Origin: Hirsutella rhossiliensis
Lineage: Eukaryota; Ascomycota; Sordariomycetes; Hypocreales; Ophiocordycipitaceae
Reading direction: 5' to 3'
Assembly (NCBI RefSeq): GCF_020360975.1
Contig: NW_025408679.1
Coordinates: forward strand, 1,364,001 to 1,428,000
Length of the DNA stretch: 64,000 nucleotides
The notes under the pieces are model-generated. The model was not told the DNA's origin and searched no databases. It worked only from the letters and a program-made list of their open reading frames with translations. Of this stretch, positions 10,480 through 22,949 are shown piece by piece; the stretch's first letter is position 1, and each line of letters opens with the position of its first letter. A program made the position numbers and the translations under genes.

Positions 10480-12070
10480 TCCTTAGCCTCCTCCTTTATT
10501 AGTTCCTTAGGGCTTACTAGCACGTCGGCCGGGGCATCCTATATATTAGAGGCTCTATAAATAAGCACGCTATAGGCGTTATTTAATACTAGTTTTACTA
10601 GGAGCATTATAGCTAGTCTATCGCGAGAGGCTAGAATTTAGTTATAGATTACTACTACTAGTACCTATATAGTCGGGCCTAGGTTCTAGAATCCGCCTAG
10701 GTATACGTCGGTAAACTTCTAGTCTAATAAGTTAAAATAAGCTATTATATTAGCTATATAAGGGCGGGCTATAGCTAGTATACGTAAGGGGCTAACGCGG
10801 GCGGCTCTTTAATAAGCTATAGCGAGCTTAGGCGAGTTATTTAAGAGGTAGGCGGCGAACGTAAACTAATAAATAAAGCTAGCGGGTACTCTAGCGAGGG
10901 CGGCGTATTAGCTAAGTAAGAGGTTAGCGTCGGCCTCCTTATAGATAGCAGCGAATAGATTTACCTAAATCATAGCTACGTCTAAGGCTTTATAGACTAT
11001 CGCTTCTAACCTAGAGTAGAAAATACTTATATAGCTATTAGTATCGCCTAGGTTATCGTAGTATACTATAAAAGGTACGATAGGCAATAGTCTAGGCTTT
11101 CCGCGGCTTAGAACTTAAAAGGGGTTAAGCTTTTATCGGACCGGTATTAGGGCTTATTCCTCGGCGAATAGGTTAGCCCGCTTAGAAGGAGTAAAAGGTA
11201 GGGCCGCGGCGGCGGCGAGTAAGCGTTTAGTAAATAGGTTTCTTAATAGCTCGTCGAATATAAGGTCTACTATACTAGATCGTCTAGTCCTCGCCGGGGT
11301 ACGCTTAAGGGTCTCTTTAAACTTATAAGTTCCTAGGGTACTAGAAGCCTTATACTCCTCCGCGGCAGCGGCTTTAAATATCTTTAAATAAGCGGGTATA
11401 AGGGCTTTTGCCCTATATAGGCCTAGACTAAGGTCTAGGCTAAGTCTATATATAAGCGGCCTCCGCGCCTATATAGGCTAGGCCCGTACTTTTCTTCCTT
11501 TTCCCTTTTATAGATTATTAACCTTATTTTAATAGACCGTACCTAAGCCTATACCTTTACTTACTCTATAATAGCGGGGAGGCACTTTATACTAGTAACG
11601 GTAGCGACGATCTTAAGTATCTCGGCGTCTATAAAGGCTACCTATCTAGATAGGAGCTTATTAAAGACGTTAGCTAAGATAGTAGCGATCTACGTAGTTC
11701 TAAGGGCGCTAGTTATCCTCTTAGTTTTATTAGGGAAGATAGCTCTATCTAGGTCGCGTAGTAATAAGGGAAGAAGCTTATCCTTATTAAACGACGGGGT
11801 AAACTACCTATAGGCGTTTTAGGGGGTACTAAGGGTTTTCCTTATAATACCTAAAACTAAGGGCAGCGAGTCGCTAGATAAATTACTAGAGCTTAATAGT
11901 AATAAGGTATAGTCGTTAAAGTAAACGTATAACGGAGTACTAAGAATAGGGCGATAAAAAGCGCTGACTTACTATAGTTAGATAGTTAACGTCGTATTTA
12001 CCTTAGTTTAAGTAGTTATAGGAGTTATAGTAGTAATATAATAAGCGGCGATACTATAAAGTATAGAGAA
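10480..12070 (-). pseudogene. Unidentified extra ORF of Gypsy-A between chromodomain and 3' LTR
   Basis: A long minus-strand frame, broken only by TAA/TAG, runs from about 12070 to 11574, is interrupted by the 177-bp solo LTR, and continues in frame from 11396 to about 10480 once the LTR and one gcggg duplication are removed. The conceptual product is about 470 residues, rich in Ala, Leu, Thr and Ser, with an Ala run near 11200-11215, a TTITPITTQT-like start region and a YKFKETLKRTPARTRRS-like basic stretch near 11290-11345. I recognise no domain. Being downstream of pol it could be an env-like or captured gene. An earlier nested non-autonomous element is an alternative, but I see no terminal repeats around it. 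Confidence 0.6.
11397..11573 (+). repeat. Solo LTR of the TR-GAG family
   Basis: 177 bp, alignable along its whole length with the four LTRs of TR-GAG-1 and TR-GAG-2 and in the same orientation. It is flanked by a perfect 5-bp duplication, gcggg (11392-11396 and 11574-11578). It begins tataagggcttttgcc and contains a short inverted motif (tatataggcc / ggcctatata-like arms). It interrupts the extra ORF of Gypsy-A. Confidence 0.95.
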
Positions 12071-12699
12071 GTATAGCTAGTTACGTTTATATAGATTATA
12101 GGCTTTAGCTAAGGGAAGAAATAAAAGGGTATAATATATACTGTTTTCTACTTAGCCTATATTAAGATCGTACCCTTTTCTTATAAGAAGGTCGCGGTAG
12201 TTAGTATATATACTATAATTATCCTATTTCTACTTAGTAAATATAGCTATATTAGACTTAAGGTTAAAGAGGAGCTTTACTTTATTCCTATATAATTAGA
12301 CTACTTAGCGGAATCCCTTAAAGCTTAAGCGTAGCGGTCGGCGGTAGATTTAGTCGGAGAAATACTAGCGAAATACTAGGTCCTTACTATAATACTTATA
12401 GCCCTAGATAGCGGGAACCTTAAATATAGGTATAAGAGGGGCGCGGTTAAGTATAGAAAAGGGAGCGTAAAAAGATAGGGAAATTAAGTTCCTAAAATAA
12501 AAATAAATATAAGTAAATATAAAATTAGGTTACTATTTACTATAGACGGCCTATTAATACTTATTAGCTAGTTAACCTATCCTTAAACTTCTAAGAGAAC
12601 GAATAATAATAGCGCGTACTATATACTATTATTTTTCTTTTAGCTATAGCGGCTTATATTATTATACGGCGCGCGTATAGAGCTTTTAAGTATAAGTAA

Positions 12700-15600
12700 T
12701 ATAACCTTATAATACTCTTTACTATATAGTAAATCCTTTAATAAGGTCTTTAGCGACGATATCCTTAGCGGCTACCTAGGAATTATAGCTACTTAGCTAG
12801 CCTTTCTAGCTAATAAGGTATTCTATATAAGCGGTCCCTTAGCTATATTTATAAGTTCTAGAATTAAGGATTCTTTTAACTTCTTAGTAGTTAGTATTAA
12901 GTTCTAGGCTAGGTTAGGCGTTTAGTTATTTAGCCGGCTATAGCTATATAATAAAAATAACGTTATAGATATTTAAGGATCCGGCTAAGTTAAGGTAGTA
13001 AGCTAGATAGCCGATCCGCTTAAGGACTTTAAACGGTCTTATATAGCGTTCCTTTAACTTTACTACCTATTTATTAGCTACGCTATATCCTTTCCTTAGC
13101 TAGAGCTATACCTAGTCTTTAAGTTTAAACTCTAGTACTTAGTACTTTATATTATACTGCTTTTTTATTCCTACCTAAGCTAAGGCGATCGAGATCCTGG
13201 CCTAGTCTTAGAGTATCTCCCTATCTATCTATAAGGGGCCTTCTCTAAGGTATCGCTTACTATCGTCTATCTATATCTTAGTTAGTAGCTTACTTAGAGA
13301 AGTACTAATTACTATAAAGTAAGAGTTATTAAGGGTAAATTAAAGTAGTAGTAACGCGTCGACCTATTAATAGGATAGGAAGTTAGTTATAAAGAACTAA
13401 AGCGTGGTTTTAACTACTTAGTTACGTCGTTTTAATAAGCTATCGGTCTAGGGATACTAAGCTATAGATATTAGTAACTTAGACCTATACGCTATCTATA
13501 GTCCTTTCTAGAACGCCGAAAGGAACTTAGGGTCTTAGTTAGAGATAATTTAAGTAGGAATCCCTTAGTTATAGCGTATTAACTTAGTAAATAGTACTTT
13601 AGCTTAGTCTTTTATAGTAAACTAGTTATAGCCTAAGATAAGGAGCTTTATTTTCGAGAACTTATTAGTTACCGTTAGTAGTATATTATAATAGACCTTA
13701 ATAAGTAGTATTTATAGAGTTTAGTCCGCGGGAACGTTTAAGAGTCTTATAATAAAATCTATAGCGATTATATAAAAAGGTAAGGCTAAGGATATAATTA
13801 AAACTAACTTATTAAGGGCCTTTAACCGGTTAGTTTAGTTTCTATAATAAGCGTTATACTTATCGATAAAGCTATCGATAAGTTTCTTAAGGCTAGTAAT
13901 AGCGAATATAAAGGATAACTCTTCCTATATCCTTCGCTATCTAAGGTAAAATTTATATATATAGTTATCGGTAATAATTTCCTTAGTATAGATAGTAAGG
14001 ATATAGAGCTAATAACGACCTTTAAACTTAACTAGGTAAAGTAACTTATTCCGCTAAATAAATAAGAGACCGACCTAAAACTTATTATTTTTAAGCTACT
14101 TTAGTATACCGGCCTACCTTAGTTCTTTTATATATACTCCTTAGATCTTTTAGTATAAGTTAGGTTAAATAAAGGATTCTATAACTATATATATATATTT
14201 AACTAGCGCTTTATCTTCTTAGAAGTAGTCTAATTCCCTAGGTTTATATTTCCTAGGTATTATAAATAATAGTCGAGATAGTATATTAGTAAGGATATTA
14301 GCGGTTCTAAGAATATAGTAGACCTTTAAGGGAAACTAGCTAAGGTACTATAAAGCGAGTAAGAGCTAATTATTAGTCTTTATATTAGTAGTAAATAGCG
14401 ATATTTACTTTAAGATTACGTTAATAGCGGCTTAGTTAGTTAATATAACGACCTTTAATAGTAAGGTAGAGATAATATATAACTAGAGCTTTCGATATAC
14501 CTAGGAAAGATAAGTAACTTTAAGTTTAGTAGGCTAGTATCTAGGTTCTCCGCTATTTAGGCGTTTACTAAGGTAAAGGATTAGCTAGATACTTATCTAA
14601 GGCAGGGTCCTTCTTAGGTTCTAGTCTACCCTTAGTATAAGGTAGAAGGCTACTACTATAAAGCCTAGCTCGCGGCTAGCGTTAATTTATAGGAATAATA
14701 GCTATCGTAGGTTAAAATATTATAGCCGCGTTAGTTCTATAAGAGCGTTTATAATATTTTAGAAGGCCTATTCCTCTACTAAGGAAGGTTAGTATATTAC
14801 CTTAAAGGTATATTTATTCCTTACCGATCCTTTAAGTAGCGCTTAACTATCTTATACTTTTTTAAGTATCGCTGTTTTTTAAACTTAGAGCGCCTTTACC
14901 TTCTAAGAGAAGTAAGCTACTAAGTACTATAGCTAGTTAACTAAGCTAAGCTACTTTTCTAGTACTTATAGGGTATTTAGAAACTCTATATCCTATAATA
15001 CCTATACTTATTCTTTAGTATTTATTAGGCTAATACTATTAACTCGAAATCCTAATAGTTCTATAAATAAGTAGCTTAGGAATAATTTTAATCCGGCTAA
15101 GGCTAGGTTATAGTCTACGAAGAGTTAAAAGATAGCTTAAAGGTAATAAATATAGTTATCTTTTATATCTAAGTATATTACGATATTATCGATATACTTA
15201 AAGGAGTATTCTATATATTCTTAGAGGATTTAGTTTATAAATCTTTAGATATATATAGGTAAGTTCTTATATCCTATTAAGGCTACCGTTAGTCGTTCTA
15301 AGCCTTTATAGCTAATTACTATAAACCTTTCTTAATACTTCTTATAGATAAGGAACTAATAAAAAAAAGACTAAGCGTCTATAGTAGAAATAAAGCGTTT
15401 CCCTTATAGCTTTTAAATTATATCTCCTTAAAGCGGTATTAGGTAGGCGTCTAAGATAGCTACGCTATTAAGAGCGCGTAGGTCTATTACTATTTAGCCC
15501 TTTTCGTTACTATATATAGTTCTTTAAACTATAAATATAAGGTAAGCGAATAGGGTTACCTTTATAGCCTATTTTATACGCCCCTTTTAATATAGGTCCT

Positions 15601-16750
15601 TATAGGTTTAGTCGATTAGTACCTTATCCTTTTAGCTAAGCGGGTAAGCCTTAAACGCTAGTTTATATAGGTACTAATTTTCTATTAGCGGAATATATAT
15701 ATAGTAGTTTAAGTAGACCTTAATAGTACCCTAGTCCTTTTATAGGGTTAGGAAGGAGGCGACTATATATTAGATCTTTTCTATAAATATAGGGTCTTAA
15801 TTATAGATTTTAATATCCTTTAAAGTAGTTATTTCTAGGAGGCTATAGTCTTATATAATCCCGATCTTATAGTTTAAAGTCTATCTATATATCTATAAAA
15901 GGAGTTCCTTTTTAACGGACTTAGGGCTCCCTTTTTCTAGGGTTTCTACTAATAGGTTAGTAACTTAGTATAGGTCGCTATATTCTATAGTTTTCTATAT
16001 AGCCGGCTCTTTAGTCGGAGTTACCTTAGCTAGGGTTTCCTTAGGTAGGTCGATCTATAAAAACTATATTTTATCGCTAAGGTCTACTAGTATTCCTAAG
16101 TACTATCCTTTCTTAAATCTAACGTAGCGAGCGGTAGTATTAACCGCCGTAACTAAAGTTATACCTCGGATTAAGTTATAAGCTAATAATAGGTCTCTTA
16201 GAAAGAATACTAAGTTACGATCCCTTTATACGTCCTTAATCTATACTAGTAGGCGTTCTATCCTATATATAGGGACATCGATATTAGCTTAGTATATAAC
16301 CTAATAATAGATCGTATAGCCCTATTAAGTTAAGCGAGCTATAACTATTAAGTTACTATATAAGCTAATAGATATTATTCCCTTAGAATTTAAGATATTA
16401 ACTTTATTTAGTACTAAGAAATCTTATCTAAGTAATAATCCTATAGATAGGGTCTAGACTACCTAAGCGCTAATAGTAAATTATCTAACCTTAAATCCTA
16501 TTCCCTATTTCCCTAGGATATTTATTATTAAGGTCGCTTAACCCTTAGTTTAGCTTTTCCTTATACTAGATAGTAGGACCTACTAAGTTATATTAAGGGT
16601 TATATCGTTAAAGTAGTTAAGCTAGTCTTCTTTAATTATAGAGCGGGCTATATTAGAGTCTATATATATATTTAATAGCTAGTCTAGGCCTTTAGGTTTA
16701 AAGATAGATATCTAAGTATACGTAAACTAAGACGGCTTTAATAGATCTAA
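12700..16750 (-). pseudogene. Gypsy-A pol relic: protease, RT, RNase H, integrase, chromodomain
   Basis: Read on the minus strand. Retropepsin motif IYIDSN at about 16631-16675 (IDSG in the family) followed by ARSIIKED. Reverse transcriptase at about 15750-14900 with the catalytic YIDD reading YIDN at about 15175-15205. RNase H and integrase follow through 14850-13000; the integrase C-terminal GPFKVLKRIG...LNLPGSLNIHN-type block is clear at 13060-12960. A chromodomain lies at 12900-12730 with VERILNSRT, EYLI and WKGW positions (Trp now TAG). The chromodomain directs integration to heterochromatin marks in this clade. All sense-to-stop changes are CAA/CAG/TGG to TAA/TAG. Confidence 0.88.
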
Positions 16751-16899
16751 TATTTTAGTTTATAGCGCTACTTTTATAGTTAGCTAGTTCTTTAGTATTT
16801 TAAGCGAACGGCTCGGTCCTATAAGTTCTACTTTTATTATATTAGGAATAAATAGGATCTTATCTTTTATTTCTTTAGTTTCTTCTCTTATATTAGCGG

Positions 16900-18660
16900 T
16901 AGTATTACTATCTTCTAGCCCTTTATCCTAGGTAAATAGGATCTAGTTTTATATTTCCTAGGAAAGATAGATCCCGCCTTAGTCGTTAGTTAGTGCCGCT
17001 TAAAGCTAATAGGCGAGGTTAATAATAATTAGGTTTTCTTAAGAGCCCTCCTTTAGTTTCGAATTCTAAGGCTATAGTCCGGTTTAAGGACTAGTTAACT
17101 AGTTTAGTACTAGGCTTATATCTACCTAGTATAGATTATTCTATTTTAACGTAGTCGTTATATTTCCTTTCTATTAAAATTATCCTTATTCCTAGGGTTT
17201 CTAGCTAGTTAGTTTAGCTATAGATAAGGTAGAGTTTACTATAGTCTCGTTCTTAGTTTCGCGTAACCTACTTTATATATATCCTTTTACTATATTACTT
17301 ATTTTCCCTTATAACTCGACTATTAGCTTAGTTTCTAACTATAAGATAAGTTACTTATAGTTATTAATCTAGGTATCGAATAATTCTAGACTAATAGGTT
17401 AGCGGAATAATTCTTATAGTAATACGTTTAGTCGTTAATAGACTAGTATAGTAAGGTACTCTTCTAAGTATAGTACTACTTTTATTTTTCGGCGGAGCTT
17501 TAATATCTATTTATAAAAGTTAGCTCCGTTTATAATATCTAAGGTAATAAATCGTTCTATTTATAACGATCTTAAAGCTACTTTTAGCTAGATAGCGAAG
17601 CGTTTTTATAGTTTAGTATACTAGGCGGTATATCCTTAGTCTAGGGTATAAAGTATAGCTTAGTTAGATTCGCTAAGATCGCTAGACTACTATTCGATAG
17701 CGGTTCTACGGAGTAAACTAATAATAAGTATTACTAGTTCGTTAGTATATTCTAGTCCGCGGATAGCTACTTATTTTAAGGAATCGATAAATCGATTAAC
17801 GCTTCTATATATAATCGTTTTCTTAGTTTCTTCGAGGATATTAAACGTTATATTAAAGGGGCTAGTAAGGTTAAACTTCCTTATATCTTTTAGTCTAATA
17901 TATACTAAGGGTGCTTAAAGAGGGTTTATAATAGTATTATCCTTAGTATCTCTTATTATAGCTTTTACTAGTAGTCTTATAAGAGCTTCTTTTATAATTA
18001 AACTTACTAGCTAGTTTACTAGGGTTATTATTATAAATATACTATTAAGGGTAGTATTATTTAAAGGTTCTTCCTTACTTTATTTATTATAGTTTAGCGA
18101 ACTTCTTAGCGAACTTCTAGGGCTTTATCTTTCCGATAAAAGTAGTTAGGGCAAGGTAGGAAAAGCTATACTATACCGATTTCTATATAGCTCTATTACT
18201 TATAGCTAATATTGCCTTATTACTAGAACGTATTCTAGGTTATTAATTCGTTCTTATAGGCTTTAACGATTAGCTAGGTAAGCTAATAAGTCGTATTATA
18301 AAAGTTCTGCTCTTAATTCTTCTAGGCATCGTTCTTACTACTAAGGTAAGCGATCTAGCTATCTTTTATTTCTATAGGCACTTAATAGGAAATATCCTAG
18401 AAATAGGTATCTTTCTAACCGCTAATAAAAGCTCTATAATACTTAAGCTTTAATATATCGAAGTTTTACTTTTATCTAAAGTTCCCTAAGTATTTCTTTT
18501 ATAAAAAGAGATTAGGAAGCTAGTATTCGTTAGTACGCGAGTAGGAGCTTTCTTTTTAAGAAGATATTAAGGTTTATAAGTTAAGGTTAACTTATCCCTT
18601 TCCTTATTTTTTATCTTATATTCTACTAAATATAGACTTTAGGAGAATAGATAGTTAAGG
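16900..18660 (-). pseudogene. Gypsy-A gag relic
   Basis: The minus strand between the protease and the 5' LTR holds a long frame with TAA/TAG interruptions. The part at about 17800-17460 reads as a helical segment of alternating charged and hydrophobic residues (LKWVAIRGLEYTNELVILII-like, then TLDQGYTAQYTKLQKRF-like), consistent with a retroviral-type capsid. I do not see an unambiguous CCHC knuckle, which would have been erased by TG-to-TA changes. The assignment rests on position and length (about 550 codons) rather than on a diagnostic motif. Confidence 0.6.
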
Positions 18661-18680
18661 GAATAGGAATTACTATTATT

Positions 18681-19366
18681 TATTATATACTAGTCCCTTA
18701 GTATAGGGCTAGTACGTTAACCTTACTATTTACTTAGATTTAGTATAGGTTTAATAGGTAATTAAATAGACTAGCTACTATATATAATTAAATATATTAT
18801 ATAGACTAGCTACTATACGTTATTACGCGTATTAAATATAGACTAGCTACTAGTCTTATAAGTTAAAGTAAGAGTAGTAATAACTATCTATATTCTTCTC
18901 TACCCGCTTAAGATCTAGTAGGTTCTCTATCTTTTATATATACTATAGTAAGTATAAGACCTTACTTAGGGCTTTAACCGAGTAATATCTTAACCTTATA
19001 ATCGTACGACGGTAGTATAGCGTATTAGTAGTATTTCTTAGTATTTTCCCTAGGTAGGCATAGGTATTTCTCTATAATTTCCCTACTATATCCTTATAGT
19101 AACCTCTTAGGGAAATATTAGTATAATCCCTAAGGAACTATTATTACTTAGGAAATCGTAGTATATTTCCTATATAATATATCCTTAGGGGAAATTTCCG
19201 TAAAATATCTATATAATCCGCTTAGTTATTATTTCTAGGATTTCTAGGTGATTTCCTAGAGTTTACCCGGTAGCTTTTAAGTTCCTTCTTCCGCGGGGAG
19301 CCTTAAGGAGGGAGGCTAATATCGTTATAGGTACCTAGATTATCGACTATAGGGTGTCCCGTAATA
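18681..19366 (-). repeat. Gypsy-A 5' LTR (right)
   Basis: 686 bp; partner of 9382-10067. Ends tatta...taata; the target duplication tttac follows at 19367-19371. It has lost CG in several positions retained in the left copy, so the two LTRs were mutated unequally. The primer site expected just left of 18681 could not be matched to a tRNA by eye. Confidence 0.92.
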
Positions 19367-19371
19367 TTTAC

Positions 19372-20666
19372 TATATAAGTAGTTTAATAGGGATAAAGGC
19401 ATATACTTAAAGCACGCGTAGTATATAGCTAAGGATTAATAAAGTAATTAACTATATAATTATTTAATTATTAGTCCTTATATATAGCTTTAAGGGTCTT
19501 AGGTTATTAATATAAGTCTTAGAGATTTCTTTACTTTATACCTCTTTATCTTTATTAAAGTTATATAGCTAATAGCCTTTACTTTAAATAGGAAAAATAA
19601 AAATTAAATTAACTATAATTAAGAAAGATACCTAATTAGATAATTAAGGTCTTTATAAAGCCTTTAAGTATACTTAAAAGGAAGTTAAATAAGGAGTACT
19701 AAGGGTCTTATCTCTTTAATAAGCTAATATTTATAAGGGTATAATCTTACTTATTAAACTCCTTCTTAGCGACTTTTTAACTTTAGATACTAATAGAAAG
19801 GGCGTAATAATAATAGGTAAGGCTCTCTTTTTAAGTATATAAGTAAGTAAATAAACTATTAATAGAACGTTTCTCCTTTACTATAATCCCTTCCCTTTAT
19901 ATTATTTATTCCTTCCCTTACTTATAAGCTACTTATTTAGCTCTTTCTTATCTTTACTTATATACTTCCTTCTTTAAATAATTATATATTGCCCCTTATA
20001 TACGCTCTTAAGTATTCGCGCTTATTATTCTTAAGGGCGTTAAGGAAATAAAGTAGTTAGCGTCTTTACTAGTCTATAGCTTTAAGTATAGCTAAATTAA
20101 ATAAGCTATAAAGTCTTATAAACTAATTTTTATCGCGTTACTAGTAGTCCTATATAAATATATAGAATTATAGTTATTAATATCCTACTAGTAGTTTTAA
20201 TATATTCCTAGGTTTTTAACCCTTTAAACTAAAAGGGTTTAAAGCTTAGTATAAACCTTATAAGAATTATAGCTAGAGAGGCTATTACTATACTTTATTT
20301 CTAAGGAGTAATAAGGCGCTTAGCTCTTTTATTTATATACTTTAAGGTAAGGATCCTATCTTAAGGTTACTTAAGGAAAGGCTACTTAGTTTAGATAAGG
20401 AGCTTAATTTAGTTAACGCTTAAGGTAATAAAGGTCTAAGGCTATTCTCGATTCCTATTAGCGTAATTAAATAGTTAAGGGTCTTTTTAAGGAGGAGTTT
20501 TATAAAGAAACTATATATAGCCTAAGCGATTAAGTTAAGTTACTCTATAAAGGTAGCTAGTATAGTTAGCTCTTTTCTTACTCTCCTTACTATATAAGCT
20601 AGTTTTATATCTCTTTAAAGTAGTAGTTTCTATCCGCTAAGCCTATCTTAAAGGTTAAAGTACTAC
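19372..20666. other. Unassigned RIP-mutated DNA
   Basis: About 1.3 kb of TA-rich sequence with no frame I could identify on either strand. The first 20 bases resemble the LINE-A ORF1 flank weakly and then diverge. TAA and TAG are dense in all frames. It is probably another transposon remnant, perhaps the body or flank of the hairpin element that follows, but I cannot support a family. Confidence 0.4.
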
Positions 20667-21155
20667 TATTTATATAATAGTATATTACTATTTATATACT
20701 TACTTTATTTTTAAGATATATACTAACGCTAGCCTACCCTACTTATTTATACCGCGCGCGCTTAGTAAGTACTTATACCGCTTAAATACCCGCGCTTATA
20801 TATATAACGTACTTTTAGTTATATAACCTTAATTTAATAATCCCTTTAACGCTTAATAAAGCTAGTAGCGCGCCCCTCTTACTACGTCCTCCTCTTAATC
20901 TACTTCCCCTTATATTTCCTTAGGCTAACGATCCTTATTATAACGCTATAAGAGACCGCGGGCTATAGCTAAGTTTATCGATTATAGTATTAATAATAGC
21001 TTTAAACTTAGTATATATATTTATATAAGTAGGCGCGGGCGGGGGCATTTAAGCGGTATAGGTACTTATTAAGCGCGCGTAGTATAAATAAGTAGGGCGG
21101 GCTAGCGTTAGTATATATCTTAAAAAATAAGGTAAGTATATAAATAGTAATACTT
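20667..21155. repeat. Large inverted repeat (foldback or MITE-like element)
   Basis: Two arms of about 120-135 bp (about 20683-20806 and 21018-21152) are reverse complements with scattered mismatches, separated by about 210 bp. Shared blocks in order are tattactatttatatacttac, aagatatatactaacgctagc, ctacttatttatac, a CG-rich gcgcgcgctta, tataccgcttaaat and cccgcgc. CG-rich patches are preserved in both arms. The outer ends extend a few bases further with weaker pairing. No convincing target duplication and no transposase frame are visible. Likely readings are a MITE or foldback element, or paired termini of a decayed DNA transposon. Confidence 0.7.
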
Positions 21156-22685
21156 AAAGGTTAACTACCTTTAGGACTTTCTAAAGGTCTTATTCTTCTT
21201 AATCTCCTAGGATAATATAGTTATATTAGTAAATCTATTTATAGTTAAGAGTCCTTATAAGAAAGACTTTACTAAAAGTTATTAAACCTTAATTAAATAG
21301 TATCCTTTATAGTTATTTAACCTTACTATTAAACTACTAGGAAACTCCGCTACCTTATAATATCGCTTATATATAATTAATTATATTTACTATAATAGCT
21401 TAAATTCTATATATTAGCCTATTAATATAGCCTTTTATACTTATCCTCTTATTTAGCTTAAAGAAATACTAGTCTTAGTATAAGATTTTATCTATTTATA
21501 AGGCTTTTTATATTACCCTATACCTTTACTTTAGAATTACTTTAACTTTTAAGTATCGCTACTTAATTTTCTTAAAGCCTAGCTTAACTATACCTTTAAC
21601 CTAATATTAAATTATTATTAAGGCTAAGTAGCTATATTCTTACCCTTCTTACTAAGCGGTATAAGGGACTAGTATATAGGTAAAGTTATAAGGAACTTAA
21701 AGGATATAAAGAAACTACTATTATACTTATAGGACTATATAGAGTTTAGCGTGCTATCCCTCTTTCTAAGTATTAAAAATAACGAAGTTTCCTTCCTTAT
21801 AGTCTTAGAGGAACGCTCCTTAGTAAAGTCCCTCTTTATTTAGTCTTACTAAAAAGTTAATAACTTTAGTTATATACCTTTATTTATATATAAAGCGATT
21901 AAGGTTAAAAGTAAGAGCGGTAAACTTAATTAAATACTTCCTATCGTTTAAGTATTTATAGTACTTTATATATTTATCTTTTATATCTTTTATAAGTTCC
22001 CCTTAATAGTTAAGATAAACTAATAGTAAGTAAGGTAAAGGGTATATTATATTCTTAATACCTCTTATTAAGATCTTAATTATTACGCTAAGGCTAAAGC
22101 TTATAGCCTATTATTTATTAATAGCTTTATAGAGAAAGTTATATATATTAACGATATACTCTTCTTAGTAAGCCTTATTCCTAGTAAATCCGTTTATCTT
22201 TTTAACGCTCTTATATATTATCTAAGCGTCTTTAAGGGTAATATCCCGCCGTTTAATAAGGTCTATTAATATTAAGTGCTAACGATCTTTATAGATATAC
22301 TAAGGAGGTTACTTTTATATATAAACGTCTTATTAGTCTTAGTTTATAAACCTTTCCTTATTATTAGCGTAAAAGCGCCTTTTACTACTTTTTACTTTAA
22401 CTTCGCTATAGTAAGTAAGTAAAATAAAGCTCTTACTCTTAAATAGTAGTAGACTAAAGAAAATAGCGGTATTCTTAGGGAGGTCTATAGCTAGGCCTAG
22501 GATACTATTTAGGTTCGCCGCTATATCTTAGGATAGGGCAGAGTAAGTAAAAGAGAGGGAGAAGTTAAGATTAAATAGTTAAGGTAAGTAATTTTAAGTT
22601 ATAACGCTAAGAGGCTAAGAGGGTTATATATATATATAAGAGTTATATTAGTAAAGGGGGTCGTTATAAGTAAGGAAGCGTATAG
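21156..22685. other. Unassigned RIP-mutated DNA
   Basis: About 1.5 kb. A minus-strand frame around 21850-21450 is somewhat freer of stops than its alternatives, but I recognise no motif, and stop density elsewhere is near background. It might be the degraded transposase gene of the adjacent inverted-repeat element; this is a guess from position only. Confidence 0.35.
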
Positions 22686-22687
22686 AG

Positions 22688-22707
22688 TATATATATATAT
22701 ATATATA
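22688..22707. repeat. (TA)10 microsatellite
   Basis: A perfect alternating TA run just upstream of an A/G-rich tract (22708-22735). Such runs are expected when CA and TG in simple repeats are converted by RIP, so an ancestral (CA)n or (TG)n is possible. Confidence 0.8.
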
Positions 22708-22949
22708 AAAGGAAGAAAAAGAAAGGAAAAAGGAGGGTATAGTAAGAGGAATAAATAGTTATTAAAGCGTATAGTTATTAGTTATTTTAGCTAGCTTCTA
22801 TAATAGTAAGGTCTTAGGTATATTTAAGGGTTATACTTAAATAGCTTCTTTTACTAGTTATCGATTAAGGAGCTATTTAATCTTTACTTTTTTCTTCTCT
22901 TTTTTACTTTTTTCTTTCCTCTTCTTCCTCTTTTCTTTTCTATCTTCTT

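Larger units (their letters stand above)
9382..19366 (-). mobile_element. Gypsy-A: complete Ty3/Gypsy chromovirus relic
   Basis: It is bounded by two 686-bp LTRs (9382-10067 and 18681-19366) and a perfect 5-bp target duplication, tttac (9377-9381 and 19367-19371). LTR ends read tatta...taata, the RIP product of a TGTTA...TAACA inverted terminus. Internal order on the minus strand is gag, protease, reverse transcriptase, RNase H, integrase, chromodomain, then an extra unidentified ORF before the 3' LTR. A 177-bp solo LTR (11397-11573) of another family has landed in the extra ORF. Total 9985 bp; about 9.8 kb without that insert, which is long for a chromovirus because of the added 3' ORF. Confidence 0.92.

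Noticed and set aside
20683..21152. CRISPR-like or bacterial integron repeats
   Set aside because: There are only two arms, in inverted orientation, with no array of spaced direct repeats. The whole context is eukaryotic retroelements.
22688..22735. TA run plus purine tract as an origin or telomere-like sequence
   Set aside because: There are no telomere repeats and no known origin motif; low complexity produced by RIP is enough to explain it.
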